DNA from: a virus
Length of the DNA: 29,508 bases
IMG/VR virus record: IMGVR_UViG_3300035698_007354
Span: 1-29,508 of that record
Reading direction: 5' to 3' (one strand)
A model generated the notes under the pieces. That model saw only the letters and a program-made list of their open reading frames with translations. It had not been told where the DNA came from and searched no databases. The position numbers and the translations under genes were made by a program. Position 1 is the first letter of the stretch. The number at the start of each line of letters is the position of its first letter. Positions 5,960 through 13,233 of this stretch are shown one piece after another.

Positions 5960-6166
5960 TTAGTGCAATTCTGGTTTGATAAGTTTGTGCTCTGATGCCC
6001 GGTTAAGAACTTTCTCAAATTTCTTTATGTAAGTTTTAACATGATATTCCAATATAGATTGAATTCTTGCGGAATCTGTCAACTTTGAAAGTTGATCGAG
6101 ATCGATTGAATCAAGTTGTGATTGTAAAAATTTAGCAGCTTCGACTCTCGGAGTAGCATTTTCCAT
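5960..6166 (-). CDS. First gene of early operon, small helical protein (68 aa)
   Basis: The protein begins MENATPRVEAAKFLQSQLDS and is highly helical and charged (LDQLSKLTDSARIQSILEYH, then VKTYIKKFEKVLNRA). It has no Cys and no membrane segment. The SD AGGGAAAA precedes the ATG at 6166. It is the first gene behind the promoter at 6223-6250 and directly precedes the primase-helicase, so it could be a replication accessory such as an initiator or loader cofactor, or a regulator. No family is recognised. Confidence 0.65.
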   Translation of the reverse strand: MENATPRVEAAKFLQSQLDSIDLDQLSKLTDSARIQSILEYHVKTYIKKFEKVLNRASEHKLIKPELH

Positions 6167-6222
6167 AGTTTTCCCTATTTAGTTTGTTTATGAGTAAAAA
6201 ATATGATTATTATAATAAGTAC

Positions 6223-6250
6223 ATTATACCTCTTTTTAAATAAAGTAAAC
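6223..6250 (-). promoter_or_regulatory. Sigma70-type promoter for the early operon
   Basis: On the minus strand GTTTAC (complement of 6245-6250) and a perfect TATAAT (complement of 6223-6228) are 16 nt apart. The predicted start is near 6215, about 50 nt before the 68-aa gene at 6166. The same GTTTAC and TATAAT words form the promoter at 1313-1340. The repeat array begins only about 20 bp upstream, so the array protein could control this promoter. Confidence 0.6.
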
Positions 6251-6271
6251 TAAAAAAAAATAAAAATAATC

Positions 6272-6644
6272 ATTTGTGTAATAGTGGGGTAAAATTGGGT
6301 GGTTTTTGGCCAAAATGAGAGGGTGTGTTTTTTTGGACAAATTTTTACTTTAGCCATTTTATCAAATTATTACACAAATCGTGAAAATTTGTGTAATAGA
6401 AAAAACGAGGTCTTTTCTTCAAAGATATCAGGTTTTTGGACTGAGGTCTAAAAAGATTATTACACATTATTACACAAAACCCCCCATTCTCTTTCCTTTT
6501 TATACCCCCCTCTATATTTTTTATAACTTTTAATACTAGTGTTATAAAGTGTAATAATAACATAGAAACCACCTAGAAGCCTAATATGAGGCTTTCCACT
6601 GCATTACACAAAATTTGAAAATTTGTGTAATTTATTACACAACC
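6272..6644. repeat. Array of nine TATTACACAAAT elements (iteron/operator-like)
   Basis: The 12-bp word ATTTGTGTAATA or its complement occurs at 6272-6283, 6368-6379 and 6387-6398 (exact), 6468-6479 and 6621-6632 (one mismatch), 6602-6613 and 6633-6644 (two), and 6458-6469 and 6549-6556 (partial). Copies at 6368 and 6387 face each other as a perfect inverted repeat with a 7-nt spacer; those at 6602 and 6621 are similarly opposed. A TTTTGGCCAAAA palindrome lies at 6304-6315. The array fills the non-coding stretch between the early and late operons next to the primase-helicase. This fits a replication origin with iterons or a cooperative operator. Confidence 0.8.
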
Positions 6645-6670
6645 GAAAACAGCCAGTTTTTAAATAAATC

Positions 6671-6699
6671 TTTACATTTACACCACATTAGTTTAGAGT
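6671..6699 (+). promoter_or_regulatory. Possible late-operon promoter
   Basis: TTTACA at 6671-6676 is followed after 17 nt by TAGAGT (6694-6699), a poor -10. It is the best-placed rightward candidate before the small terminase gene at 6727, but the match is weak and late genes may use a phage-activated promoter. Confidence 0.25.
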
Positions 6700-6726
6700 A
6701 AAAATGTATATTAAAAATGGGTGAAA

Positions 6727-7242
6727 ATGATTAGGTTCAGTAAAAAACGAATCAGGCTATTTTTAGAGTATTATCATAATGGGTATTCTGAAATCCCAGG
6801 TACCGCATTTGTTAAGGCTGGGTTTGTCAATTCATTAGAAGATTCTGGTTCCGCGTATCTCTATAATGAGCTTATGCAGATGCCGGTTGTTATTAAATCA
6901 ATTGCTAAGTACAATAGGGATCTGTCCAAAGCTCAAAAGCAACCACTAACAAGGCTTGAGAAACTTATTCATCTTTCAAATTTGGTGCGTGATAGTAGCC
7001 TTCTGTATATGAACAAAGAAGGTGATATTATTAGAAAAGATCCTAAAAGCATAGTCGCTGCGACAAAAGAACTAAATTTGATGGTGGGTGATTATGCGCA
7101 AGTTAAGAAGAGTATGGAGTTGACTGGAAAGGATGGTGAACCATTAGACGTTAAAGGCAATGTTACTGGTACAATCAAATTAGATCTTACTAAACTGACT
7201 GATGCCGAACTTAAACAAATTGACGACAATCTTGAAGGGTAG
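6727..7242 (+). CDS. terS: Terminase small subunit
   Basis: The 171-residue protein starts MIRFSKKRIRLFLEYYHNG and has an N-terminal helix-turn-helix-like region followed by long helices, as in small terminases that recognise the packaging site and load the large subunit. The strongest evidence is position: it directly precedes and overlaps the large terminase by 41 bp. The ATG at 6727 has GGGTG a few bases upstream; a GTG at 6721 is also in frame but has no SD. The C-terminal part (VKGNVTGTIKLDLTKLTDAELKQ) resembles the tail of Terminase_2-like small subunits. It is the first late gene. Confidence 0.75.
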   Translation: MIRFSKKRIRLFLEYYHNGYSEIPGTAFVKAGFVNSLEDSGSAYLYNELMQMPVVIKSIAKYNRDLSKAQKQPLTRLEKLIHLSNLVRDSSLLYMNKEGDIIRKDPKSIVAATKELNLMVGDYAQVKKSMELTGKDGEPLDVKGNVTGTIKLDLTKLTDAELKQIDDNLEG

Positions 7243-8749
7243 CAGTAACCTTCGTGATCTCTATGATATTGAGAGAGGTCGGGAAAGCTTACTCAGGTTT
7301 ATGATGCACACGCATCGAAATTACCGCCCACAATGGTTCCATAAAGCTATCTGCAATAAATGCGACCAAATACTCGCTCAAGGAAACCGCAACCTCATGA
7401 TCTTTATGCCACCACGCCATGGCAAGACGGAGATCATCTCGAGATACCTCCCCGCATATGTGTTAGGCAGATGGCCTAATGATTCAGTAATGGCAACCTC
7501 TTACGCAGCAGAATTAGCAGCTAAAAATAACAGAGATGTCCAACGTGTTATTGATAGTGATAAATTTAGGGATATCTTCCCGGATATTGGGCTGTTTGGC
7601 AAAAACATTCGTACCGTTGCTTATGGTACCTATATGCGTAATTCGGAGATGTTTGAGATCGTGAATCACCATGGATACTACAAATGCGCGGGTGTTGGTG
7701 GTGGTATTATGGGGATGGGGTTCAGTAAGCTCGGTATTATCGATGACCCGGTTAAGAACAGGGAAGAGGCAGAGTCCAAGACAACGCAGGATAAGGTTTT
7801 AGATTGGTATACATCCACCTTTTTGACAAGACGTGAGAAAGGTGCCTGTGTTGTTATCATTATGACTCGGTGGAATAAGAATGACCTTGCTGGAAAGCTC
7901 TTGGCTATCGAGCCAGATAAATGGGAGACCATGCACTTCCCAGCTATAATGTCAGGGCATTACGCTGATCGGCATGATAGTGATATACGAGTGGATGGTG
8001 AGGCACTGTGGCCTGAAAGCTATTCCGCTGAATTTCTGAGTCAGTTCCAAGGTAATAAGTATGAGTGGGATGCCTTATTCCAACAGATGCCAGTGGCTAG
8101 AGGTGGTAATATTGTCAACAGAGAATGGTTTGGGTTGGTTGATGACTACCCACATGAAGGTGAAGCAATCCGGTTTTGGGATTTGGCTGGAACACCGAAA
8201 GAAGTATCTAAGCGAAACGATCCAGATTTCACTGCAAGCGCCTTAGTAGTATACTATGGTGGAGACTATCATATTATTGATGTCACGCATCACAGAGAGA
8301 CACCTGCGGTAACATCTAAGATAATTTATGAGACAGCTGAGCGAGATCAAAAGCTTTTTCCAGATATCACTCAAGTTTGGGAGGAGGAGGGTGGTGCAAG
8401 CGGTAAATTCGTCACCAGCTTCTTCAATAAGTTGTTAGCTAAGTTTTTGCGTTATCCTTACAGGACTGACAAAGCAAAAGAGTGGTACGTTGATCGGTTG
8501 GCGAACAAAGTAGAGACTGGGAATGTCAAAGTTCTTAATAGGGACTGGCTACAATCGAAGTGTGACGGTTCTACGTTCTTTGACGAAGTTGAGGACTTCC
8601 CAAAAGGTAAGCATGATGATCGCCTGGATGTAGCTGCTAAAGCAGTTTTTCTGTTGGCTGAACGTGTTGGATCTGGTGAGTACCTGGAGGCAATGTACAC
8701 AGTTGACGGCATGGCAGATGCTTACGAAACGGAACAAGCCCTGTTTTAA
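7202..8749 (+). CDS. terL: Terminase large subunit
   Basis: A 515-residue packaging ATPase/nuclease. The ATPase domain has Walker A PPRHGKT (residues 70-76) and Walker B LGIIDDP (177-183) followed by the coupling region VIIMTRWNKNDLAGKL (218-233). The RNase H-like nuclease domain has RFWDLAGT with Asp327 and the late HDDRLD (471-476). The length is normal. It should cut and translocate phage DNA into the prohead through the portal encoded at 9722. The ATG at 7202 lies within terS and has no SD, so translation is probably coupled. Confidence 0.95.
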   Translation: MPNLNKLTTILKGSSNLRDLYDIERGRESLLRFMMHTHRNYRPQWFHKAICNKCDQILAQGNRNLMIFMPPRHGKTEIISRYLPAYVLGRWPNDSVMATSYAAELAAKNNRDVQRVIDSDKFRDIFPDIGLFGKNIRTVAYGTYMRNSEMFEIVNHHGYYKCAGVGGGIMGMGFSKLGIIDDPVKNREEAESKTTQDKVLDWYTSTFLTRREKGACVVIIMTRWNKNDLAGKLLAIEPDKWETMHFPAIMSGHYADRHDSDIRVDGEALWPESYSAEFLSQFQGNKYEWDALFQQMPVARGGNIVNREWFGLVDDYPHEGEAIRFWDLAGTPKEVSKRNDPDFTASALVVYYGGDYHIIDVTHHRETPAVTSKIIYETAERDQKLFPDITQVWEEEGGASGKFVTSFFNKLLAKFLRYPYRTDKAKEWYVDRLANKVETGNVKVLNRDWLQSKCDGSTFFDEVEDFPKGKHDDRLDVAAKAVFLLAERVGSGEYLEAMYTVDGMADAYETEQALF

Positions 8750-8759
8750 AAGGACACCG

Positions 8760-9149
8760 ATGGAAATCAAATGTTTTTTATTTCTTGATCAATTCACAGC
8801 GCCAATAAAGACTATAGTATTAGACTTACCTTTTGGTACTACTGATCAAGAAATACAGGAGCTGGCTGAAAAGAAGTTTAAGGTTGGGTTCAGGGTGGAG
8901 CTGGAAGACGTAAAAAACCCCCTACATCCGCCATATGATAAAGAACTTTCAGCTGATAATCCAGTTGTAAAACAAATCAGTGAGAGGAAGATTTTGGTTG
9001 GGGATCATGTTTTTAAAAGAAATGATATTATGGAAGCATGTGGGCTATCCAAAAATCAGTATACGTATCTGAAAATGGTTAAAGGGCATTCTATGGTAGA
9101 GATATATGAGTCTGGGATTGACCTGTACGATAGAAAGAGGGCTGGATGA
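8760..9149 (+). CDS. Hypothetical late protein (129 aa)
   Basis: The start at 8760 is chosen for AAAAGGA just upstream, 10 bp after the terminase stop. The protein begins MEIKCFLFLDQFTAPIKTIV and looks two-part: an N-terminal alpha/beta region, then a block (KILVGDHVFKRNDIMEACGL) that could be a small helix-turn-helix (NDIMEACGLSKNQYTYLKMV). No firm family. A 13-bp inverted repeat lies within the 5' part. The stop overlaps the next start as ATGA. Confidence 0.65.
   Translation: MEIKCFLFLDQFTAPIKTIVLDLPFGTTDQEIQELAEKKFKVGFRVELEDVKNPLHPPYDKELSADNPVVKQISERKILVGDHVFKRNDIMEACGLSKNQYTYLKMVKGHSMVEIYESGIDLYDRKRAG
8779..8855. repeat. 13-bp perfect inverted repeat in coding sequence
   Basis: TATTTCTTGATCA (8779-8791) and TGATCAAGAAATA (8843-8855) are perfect reverse complements separated by 51 bp, just inside the 5' end of the 8760 gene. 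It could form an mRNA stem near the start of this gene or bind a dimeric protein. Confidence 0.5.
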
Positions 9150-9337
9150 GATACTTAGTCTTCGCATATACTGATGGCCACCAAAAAGGCGGGGCAAGGG
9201 ATTTAATTTTTGGTTCTGAGAAGCTGTCGAATGCTGAGAAAGTGTGCCGTGATAATAATAAAGATAATAAGATGTCCCATGTATATGATACGGAATCTGG
9301 ATCGGTACTTACCTTTCGAGGGGGTTTAAATGAGTGA
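9146..9337 (+). CDS. Small hypothetical protein (63 aa)
   Basis: Starts MRYLVFAYTDGHQKGGARDL and continues with an alpha/beta composition typical of small phage ORFs (LSNAEKVCRDNNKDNKMSHV, then YDTESGSVLTF). It overlaps the upstream gene by ATGA and the downstream 52-aa ORF by 8 bp, and has GAGGG as SD. No known family or motif. It lies between terminase and portal, where phages often carry small accessory genes. Confidence 0.6.
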   Translation: MRYLVFAYTDGHQKGGARDLIFGSEKLSNAEKVCRDNNKDNKMSHVYDTESGSVLTFRGGLNE

Positions 9338-9488
9338 ATTATTTTTATCTTTTACTTATATACTAGCAATGGCTAATGGTGTGGTAATTTGGGAATATTT
9401 GGTAAAACCATATCTAATAACACCATTATTGAGCCGTAAGTCAAAAACAAAGGTGATAGTTGAGAAACGTTTATCGCATTTCAGCTAA
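9330..9488 (+). CDS. Small membrane protein (52 aa), possibly truncated by a stop
   Basis: ATG at 9330 follows a strong SD (GAGGGGG). The product begins MSELFLSFTYILAMANGVVI and has one N-terminal membrane segment followed by a basic cytoplasmic part (LLSRKSKTKVIVEKRLSHFS). The TAA at 9486-9488 is followed in the same frame by 22 more sense codons (DTQDKFEEVQNILKVMGAKQ and two more) to TAA at 9555-9557. That tail is amphipathic and looks protein-like, so the gene may have suffered a nonsense change from a 75-codon form. Function unknown. Confidence 0.5.
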   Translation: MSELFLSFTYILAMANGVVIWEYLVKPYLITPLLSRKSKTKVIVEKRLSHFS

Positions 9489-9564
9489 GATACACAGGAT
9501 AAGTTTGAAGAGGTGCAAAATATTTTAAAAGTGATGGGCGCAAAACAATATAATTAATTTTAAG

Positions 9565-9585
9565 CATTAGCTGGGTCTAATAATG
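9565..9585 (+). repeat. Duplicated translation-start region, copy 1
   Basis: A 21-bp sequence (CATTAGCTGGGTCTAATA followed by ATG) contains the start codon of the 49-aa ORF at 9583. A copy with a single mismatch lies at 9704-9724 and contains the start of the portal gene. Confidence 0.7.
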
Positions 9586-9732
9586 AACGACACTACGAGA
9601 AATGAGAATACTAAATGCTTAACATTAAATGAGTTAAAATTGTATTTGCTTTTTCAAGACTTATTTGATGAGTTTTGGGAAGTTTTTCAAAAAAGACCGC
9701 AAACATTAGCTGAGTCTAATAATGCTGAATAA
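9583..9732 (+). CDS. Small acidic ORF before portal (49 aa)
   Basis: The ORF begins MNDTTRNENTKCLTLNELKL and continues with a helical aromatic segment (YLLFQDLFDEFWEVFQKRPQ), ending 11 bp inside the portal gene. Its start lies in the first copy of the duplicated initiation sequence, and its last codons are encoded by the second copy. It could be a real small protein or mainly a coupling device that delivers ribosomes to the portal start. No family recognised. Confidence 0.45.
   Translation: MNDTTRNENTKCLTLNELKLYLLFQDLFDEFWEVFQKRPQTLAESNNAE
9704..9724 (+). repeat. Duplicated translation-start region, copy 2
   Basis: Same 21-bp sequence as 9565-9585 with one change (GCTGAG for GCTGGG). It ends with the ATG of the portal-MuF gene at 9722. 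The best SD-like part is GCTGAG, so initiation here may depend on coupling. Confidence 0.7.
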
Positions 9733-12265
9733 ATTTAGAGAAAATGTAGCCAGAATGATCTTCAAGTCTTCGCAAATGCAGACTGTGACAAAGACACCAC
9801 CAGAGAAGATGCAGGTGGAGGAGGCATGGTACAACGACAGTGACTTGCTGAGAATGATGGGCGGCTTCCAGGATTATAACCCAGATGAGTTGGTTGCCCA
9901 GAAAGGTCATACTATCTATCGTAAGATGATCCGGGATGCGCAGGTAAAGGCTGCTTATGATCTGCGGGTTAGTATTATCATTTCTAGAGGTTGGCGTTTC
10001 GACGTAAAGAACGATGATCAACAAGAGATGGCAGATATGTTTGAAGCCATGATCACCAACCATTTTGTTGGTACATGGATTCAGGGCATGAGATCAGTTC
10101 TGTTGGCAAAGGCACATGGTTTTTCGATCACTGAAAAGATATTTGATGTCGCTGAAATTGACAAAAAAACTCGGTGGGTGGTAAAGGCTTTAAAGCCCAA
10201 GCCATTTTATACTTTCACGTTCGACACGGATAACTTTGGTAACATTAAAAGAATTATTCAAAATGTCGATGGGTCTGAGATAGTAATCAGGCAGGAAAAA
10301 GTTGTCTTGATGATCAACCACCCAGAGCTCGATGCAATATGGGGTGAGTCTGACCTAAGAGCTGTGTACAGACCATATTGGGAAAAAGACATTACTTTAA
10401 AGCTCAAGAACATCTACTTAGAACGGCTGGCTGGTGGTTTTGTTATCGCCCAAGCACAGAAGGACGCACCGAACTTGGCCCCCGCTGAGAGAGCACACTT
10501 CGAGAAAGTGCTTTCACGCATTTCACAGAAGACAGCTATCAGAGCACCACAAGGATACGAAATTGATGTTAAGCACGGTCCTGCTACCTCCGCATTTGAT
10601 GACTCAGTTAGCTTCAACGATCAACAAATCCTTCGAGGTTTGTTGATACCTAATCTAATGGGTTTCGCAGATATGAAGAACGGCAGTCGGGCGCTTGGTG
10701 ATACCCAATTGGACGCGTTCATGATGACTGTCCAGGAGGAGGGTGACTACTTGGCAGATATAATGAACGAGCAGATATTCGCGCAGGTAGCATGGTGGAA
10801 TTTTGGTAGAAAAGACTTCCCACGGTTTTTGCTGGATGGGTACACAACTACTCAGAAACGAAAGATTGCAGAAACATGGAACACTGCTGTTAAGGATGGG
10901 ACGGTGATTAATACGTTCAAGGATGAGAATAGAACGAGAAAACTTCTACTGTACCCAGCTATTCAGGAGGATGAATGGGACGAGAACCAAACAAGCCCAT
11001 CTGCTCCAGTAATTGTTGAACCAGTAAATGATGGTACGAAAAAGCCAGATGATGAGAAGCCTTCTGAAGATGGGAAAGCACTTAAGCCAGGAGAAGAGAA
11101 GCCTGAAAAGAAACCTACAGAGAAACCAGCCCCTCAGAAACCAGAAGTGAAAGCAAGTGTGATCTTTCCTATTACGTTGGAGGATGGGAGCGTAATCGAA
11201 TCTATACTGGGTGTAAATACCAGAAACCAAGATGCAGTGGCAAAGGCTATCCAATTATCTTTTGAGAGTGGTGGTATTACGTTAGAAGATCAATATAAAC
11301 TATATGGACAAGTGCCAAAGGAAGTGTTCGCAGAAGAGGCTTTGTTTACGTCTAGGGTTAATTTTGTGGATATTGAAAACAAGCTGAACCAGAACGAAGA
11401 TCAGTTCGTAAAAGAGATGGGGCAGCTAACAATCACAATGCACCAAGAGTTGGAAGACCAACTTAAAAGTATCTATAAGGGATTACCAGAGGATAAGACA
11501 AAGGCTGTTGTGGTTAAAGCATCTGAAGGGTTGGCGTTACCATCAAAGATTAAGTCTGAGTTCAAGCAGACCGTAAAGAACAATCTGCGTAAAAACTACG
11601 AGCTTGGAAGAAATGAAGCCCAGTTATTGCTCAAGAAATCTCTGAAAGGCGATGTTGACTTAATAGAAAAAATGTCTGTCAAGATTAAGTTTGCAACGGG
11701 CTGGAAGAGGGTGTGCTCAGAACCGAATTGGACAGTGAAGCATTTCGTTGAAGGGTTGTTGTTAGAGTCAGCAGAGAAGTTCTTTGAAGAGGCAGCATTC
11801 AAGAATACTGCGGACATTAATGATGTGATGTTGGGAGCAGTCAGACAAGCCCTTACTGATGGGGTCACAAATGAAGAGTCCATTGAAGATATAATCAAGT
11901 CTTTTAGGGAGGCCATTCCAACTTTGATCGGTACACCTTCTAAGGATGGTACTATTTCCAAGAAGTCCGGCAAAGCAAGATTAGAGACTATTGCTCGCAC
12001 ATCGATATCCAATATCTTTACTCAAGCACAATTAGCCCTATACAATGACCCGGCATTAGGTGACTTTGTACAGGGCATGGAGTATAGCGCTGTTATGGAT
12101 AAGCGTACTACAGACACCTGTAATAGTCTTGATGGTAGACGCTATCCAAAGGATGATCCTATATGGTCCGGAATTACTCCGCCGAACCACTTCAACTGTC
12201 GCTCGGTACTTATCCCGATAACTCTTACAGATGGTGAGGTTAAGTATTCCGGAAAAAAGACATAA
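9722..12265 (+). CDS. Portal protein fused to MuF minor head protein
   Basis: An 847-residue fusion. Residues 1 to about 430 match Mu gp29-like portal proteins (DUF935): early IRDAQVKAAYDLRVSIIISR, then LMINHPELDAIWGESDLRAV and LLIPNLMGFADMKNGS. A Pro/Lys/Glu-rich linker follows at about 438-480. The C-terminal part is a Mu F/SPP1 gp7-like domain ending in the canonical block ARTSISNIFTQAQLALYND, DKRTTDTCNSLDGRRY (about 793-808) and PPNHFNCRSVL. In Mu these are separate genes. The portal forms the DNA channel and MuF proteins are carried in the capsid and can be ejected. The last codons before the stop form a -1 frameshift site leading into the metallopeptidase frame at 12259. Confidence 0.92.
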   Translation: MLNKFRENVARMIFKSSQMQTVTKTPPEKMQVEEAWYNDSDLLRMMGGFQDYNPDELVAQKGHTIYRKMIRDAQVKAAYDLRVSIIISRGWRFDVKNDDQQEMADMFEAMITNHFVGTWIQGMRSVLLAKAHGFSITEKIFDVAEIDKKTRWVVKALKPKPFYTFTFDTDNFGNIKRIIQNVDGSEIVIRQEKVVLMINHPELDAIWGESDLRAVYRPYWEKDITLKLKNIYLERLAGGFVIAQAQKDAPNLAPAERAHFEKVLSRISQKTAIRAPQGYEIDVKHGPATSAFDDSVSFNDQQILRGLLIPNLMGFADMKNGSRALGDTQLDAFMMTVQEEGDYLADIMNEQIFAQVAWWNFGRKDFPRFLLDGYTTTQKRKIAETWNTAVKDGTVINTFKDENRTRKLLLYPAIQEDEWDENQTSPSAPVIVEPVNDGTKKPDDEKPSEDGKALKPGEEKPEKKPTEKPAPQKPEVKASVIFPITLEDGSVIESILGVNTRNQDAVAKAIQLSFESGGITLEDQYKLYGQVPKEVFAEEALFTSRVNFVDIENKLNQNEDQFVKEMGQLTITMHQELEDQLKSIYKGLPEDKTKAVVVKASEGLALPSKIKSEFKQTVKNNLRKNYELGRNEAQLLLKKSLKGDVDLIEKMSVKIKFATGWKRVCSEPNWTVKHFVEGLLLESAEKFFEEAAFKNTADINDVMLGAVRQALTDGVTNEESIEDIIKSFREAIPTLIGTPSKDGTISKKSGKARLETIARTSISNIFTQAQLALYNDPALGDFVQGMEYSAVMDKRTTDTCNSLDGRRYPKDDPIWSGITPPNHFNCRSVLIPITLTDGEVKYSGKKT

Positions 12266-12292
12266 CCCCACCAGCAGAGGGATTTGGTGGGG
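12236..12292 (+). promoter_or_regulatory. Programmed -1 frameshift signal (portal-MuF to metallopeptidase)
   Basis: Zero-frame codons read GGA AAA AAG ACA TAA, giving the canonical heptamer A-AAA-AAG at 12253-12259. Downstream, after a 6-nt spacer (12260-12265) that includes the TAA stop, a perfect 8-bp GC-rich stem CCCCACCA (12266-12273) / TGGTGGGG (12285-12292) with an 11-nt loop follows. Upstream, GAGG at 12236-12239 could pair with 16S rRNA, as the SD-like stimulator does in E. coli dnaX. A -1 slip continues at GAC (12259) into the open frame encoding ITPPAEGFGGGK and the metallopeptidase. Confidence 0.85.
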
Positions 12293-13233
12293 GCAAAACT
12301 GAGGCAGTAGTCAAAAAGAATAAGCCAGTTAAACCAGTAAAAGATCCTAAGGTGCCGGTTGATCCTAAAGGGACACTGGATAAATTGGGCAAGGGTGAGA
12401 AAGTGAAACCGGATCTAGTTGATACAGGCGGTGGAAAGTTTGTTCCAGCTAAGTCAATAAAAGAAGCTACTGAGTACGCTAAAAAATACATTGCTAGGAA
12501 AGTTAACTTTGGTGAGATAGATTTGGAAGTTGCTAATGAGGTGAATGGTACTTTGAAGAAATTGATTACTGATAAAGGTAGGGCTAAGTTGGGTGGGTTG
12601 TTGTATGGCGGTGACAAATTAAGAGCGACTGCACAGGTGGATGGGGATAGAATAGTGATGTCACATTGGATGAAGAACAAAAAATTAATTGATGCCTCTT
12701 TTGGTGTAAATAGTGGAAGAGTTGGATTTATAAAAGATAGATTATCTGAGTACAGGGAAGAATTAAGGGATGGTGGCATTGATTGGCGCACGGATGCTTT
12801 GTATAAGAAAAAGAAAATTCGTTTCGATAAAGCAGTTCAGGAAACTAGGGACGCAAAAAATAGAAGGGAGTATGTGGCAAATAATGCTGGCAGTTTGATT
12901 ACACATGAGTTTGGGCATATACAAGAGAATAGGGCTGTTGCAAGAGCTTTGGATGGTATACCAGAGGGCAATATGGAGGAAATGATGGCAGCTATGCGGA
13001 AATTAAGGAAAGCGTCACCGGATAAACTTTTGAACGATAAAAAGGTAGCAGATACAATCAGTGTGTATGCCAGAACAAACGATTCAGAGCATTTGGCAGA
13101 AGCTTATGTGGCATGGAAGGAAGGTTTGGGAGACAGAGTGCATCCAGATGTTTTGGCGTGGGTTAAAAAATTAGATGCTGATGATATTGAAGCTGGGATT
13201 ACTCCTGCTGACCCTAAAGAGGAAATATTTTGA
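12259..13233 (+). CDS. LF-like zinc metallopeptidase extension of portal-MuF (by -1 frameshift)
   Basis: This frame is open from 12244 and joins the portal-MuF frame at the slippery site, giving a predicted fusion of about 1170 aa. After a linker (PPAEGFGGGK, then a Lys/Pro-rich repeat) comes a helical region and the zincin motif ITHEFGHIQEN (His at 12904 and 12916, about residues 1062 and 1066 of the fusion), then YARTNDSEHLAEAYVAW with the likely third ligand Glu at 13087. Both blocks recall anthrax lethal factor (HEFGH and YGRTNEAEFFAEAF). No good independent start exists: the GTG at 12352 lacks an SD and lies inside the linker. It is likely a protease carried with the capsid and delivered into the host; the substrate is unknown. 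Polymorphic effector domains behind MuF are known; joining by frameshift is what stands out. Confidence 0.8.
   Translation, partial: DITPPAEGFGGGKTEAVVKKNKPVKPVKDPKVPVDPKGTLDKLGKGEKVKPDLVDTGGGKFVPAKSIKEATEYAKKYIARKVNFGEIDLEVANEVNGTLKKLITDKGRAKLGGLLYGGDKLRATAQVDGDRIVMSHWMKNKKLIDASFGVNSGRVGFIKDRLSEYREELRDGGIDWRTDALYKKKKIRFDKAVQETRDAKNRREYVANNAGSLITHEFGHIQENRAVARALDGIPEGNMEEMMAAMRKLRKASPDKLLNDKKVADTISVYARTNDSEHLAEAYVAWKEGLGDRVHPDVLAWVKKLDADDIEAGITPADPKEEIF

Larger units (their letters stand above)
6167..6726. other. Non-coding divergent region, candidate replication origin
   Basis: These 560 bp separate the leftward early genes from the rightward late genes. They contain the early promoter (6223-6250), the nine-copy element array (6272-6644), runs of A and T, and a CCCCCC run near 6481. 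Short reading frames here have phage-untypical composition and no RBS, so I regard none as genes. Confidence 0.6.

Noticed and set aside
6345-6572. 75-codon minus-strand reading frame in the non-coding region
   Set aside because: It runs through the repeat array, has no SD and an odd low-complexity composition.
6272-6644. CRISPR array
   Set aside because: The elements are only 12 bp, occur in both orientations and at irregular distances, with no uniform spacers and no cas genes.
12352-13233. Independent metallopeptidase gene starting at GTG 12352
   Set aside because: No SD at a proper distance, the frame is open well upstream, and the start lies inside a Pro/Lys-rich linker; the frameshift route explains all of the open frame.
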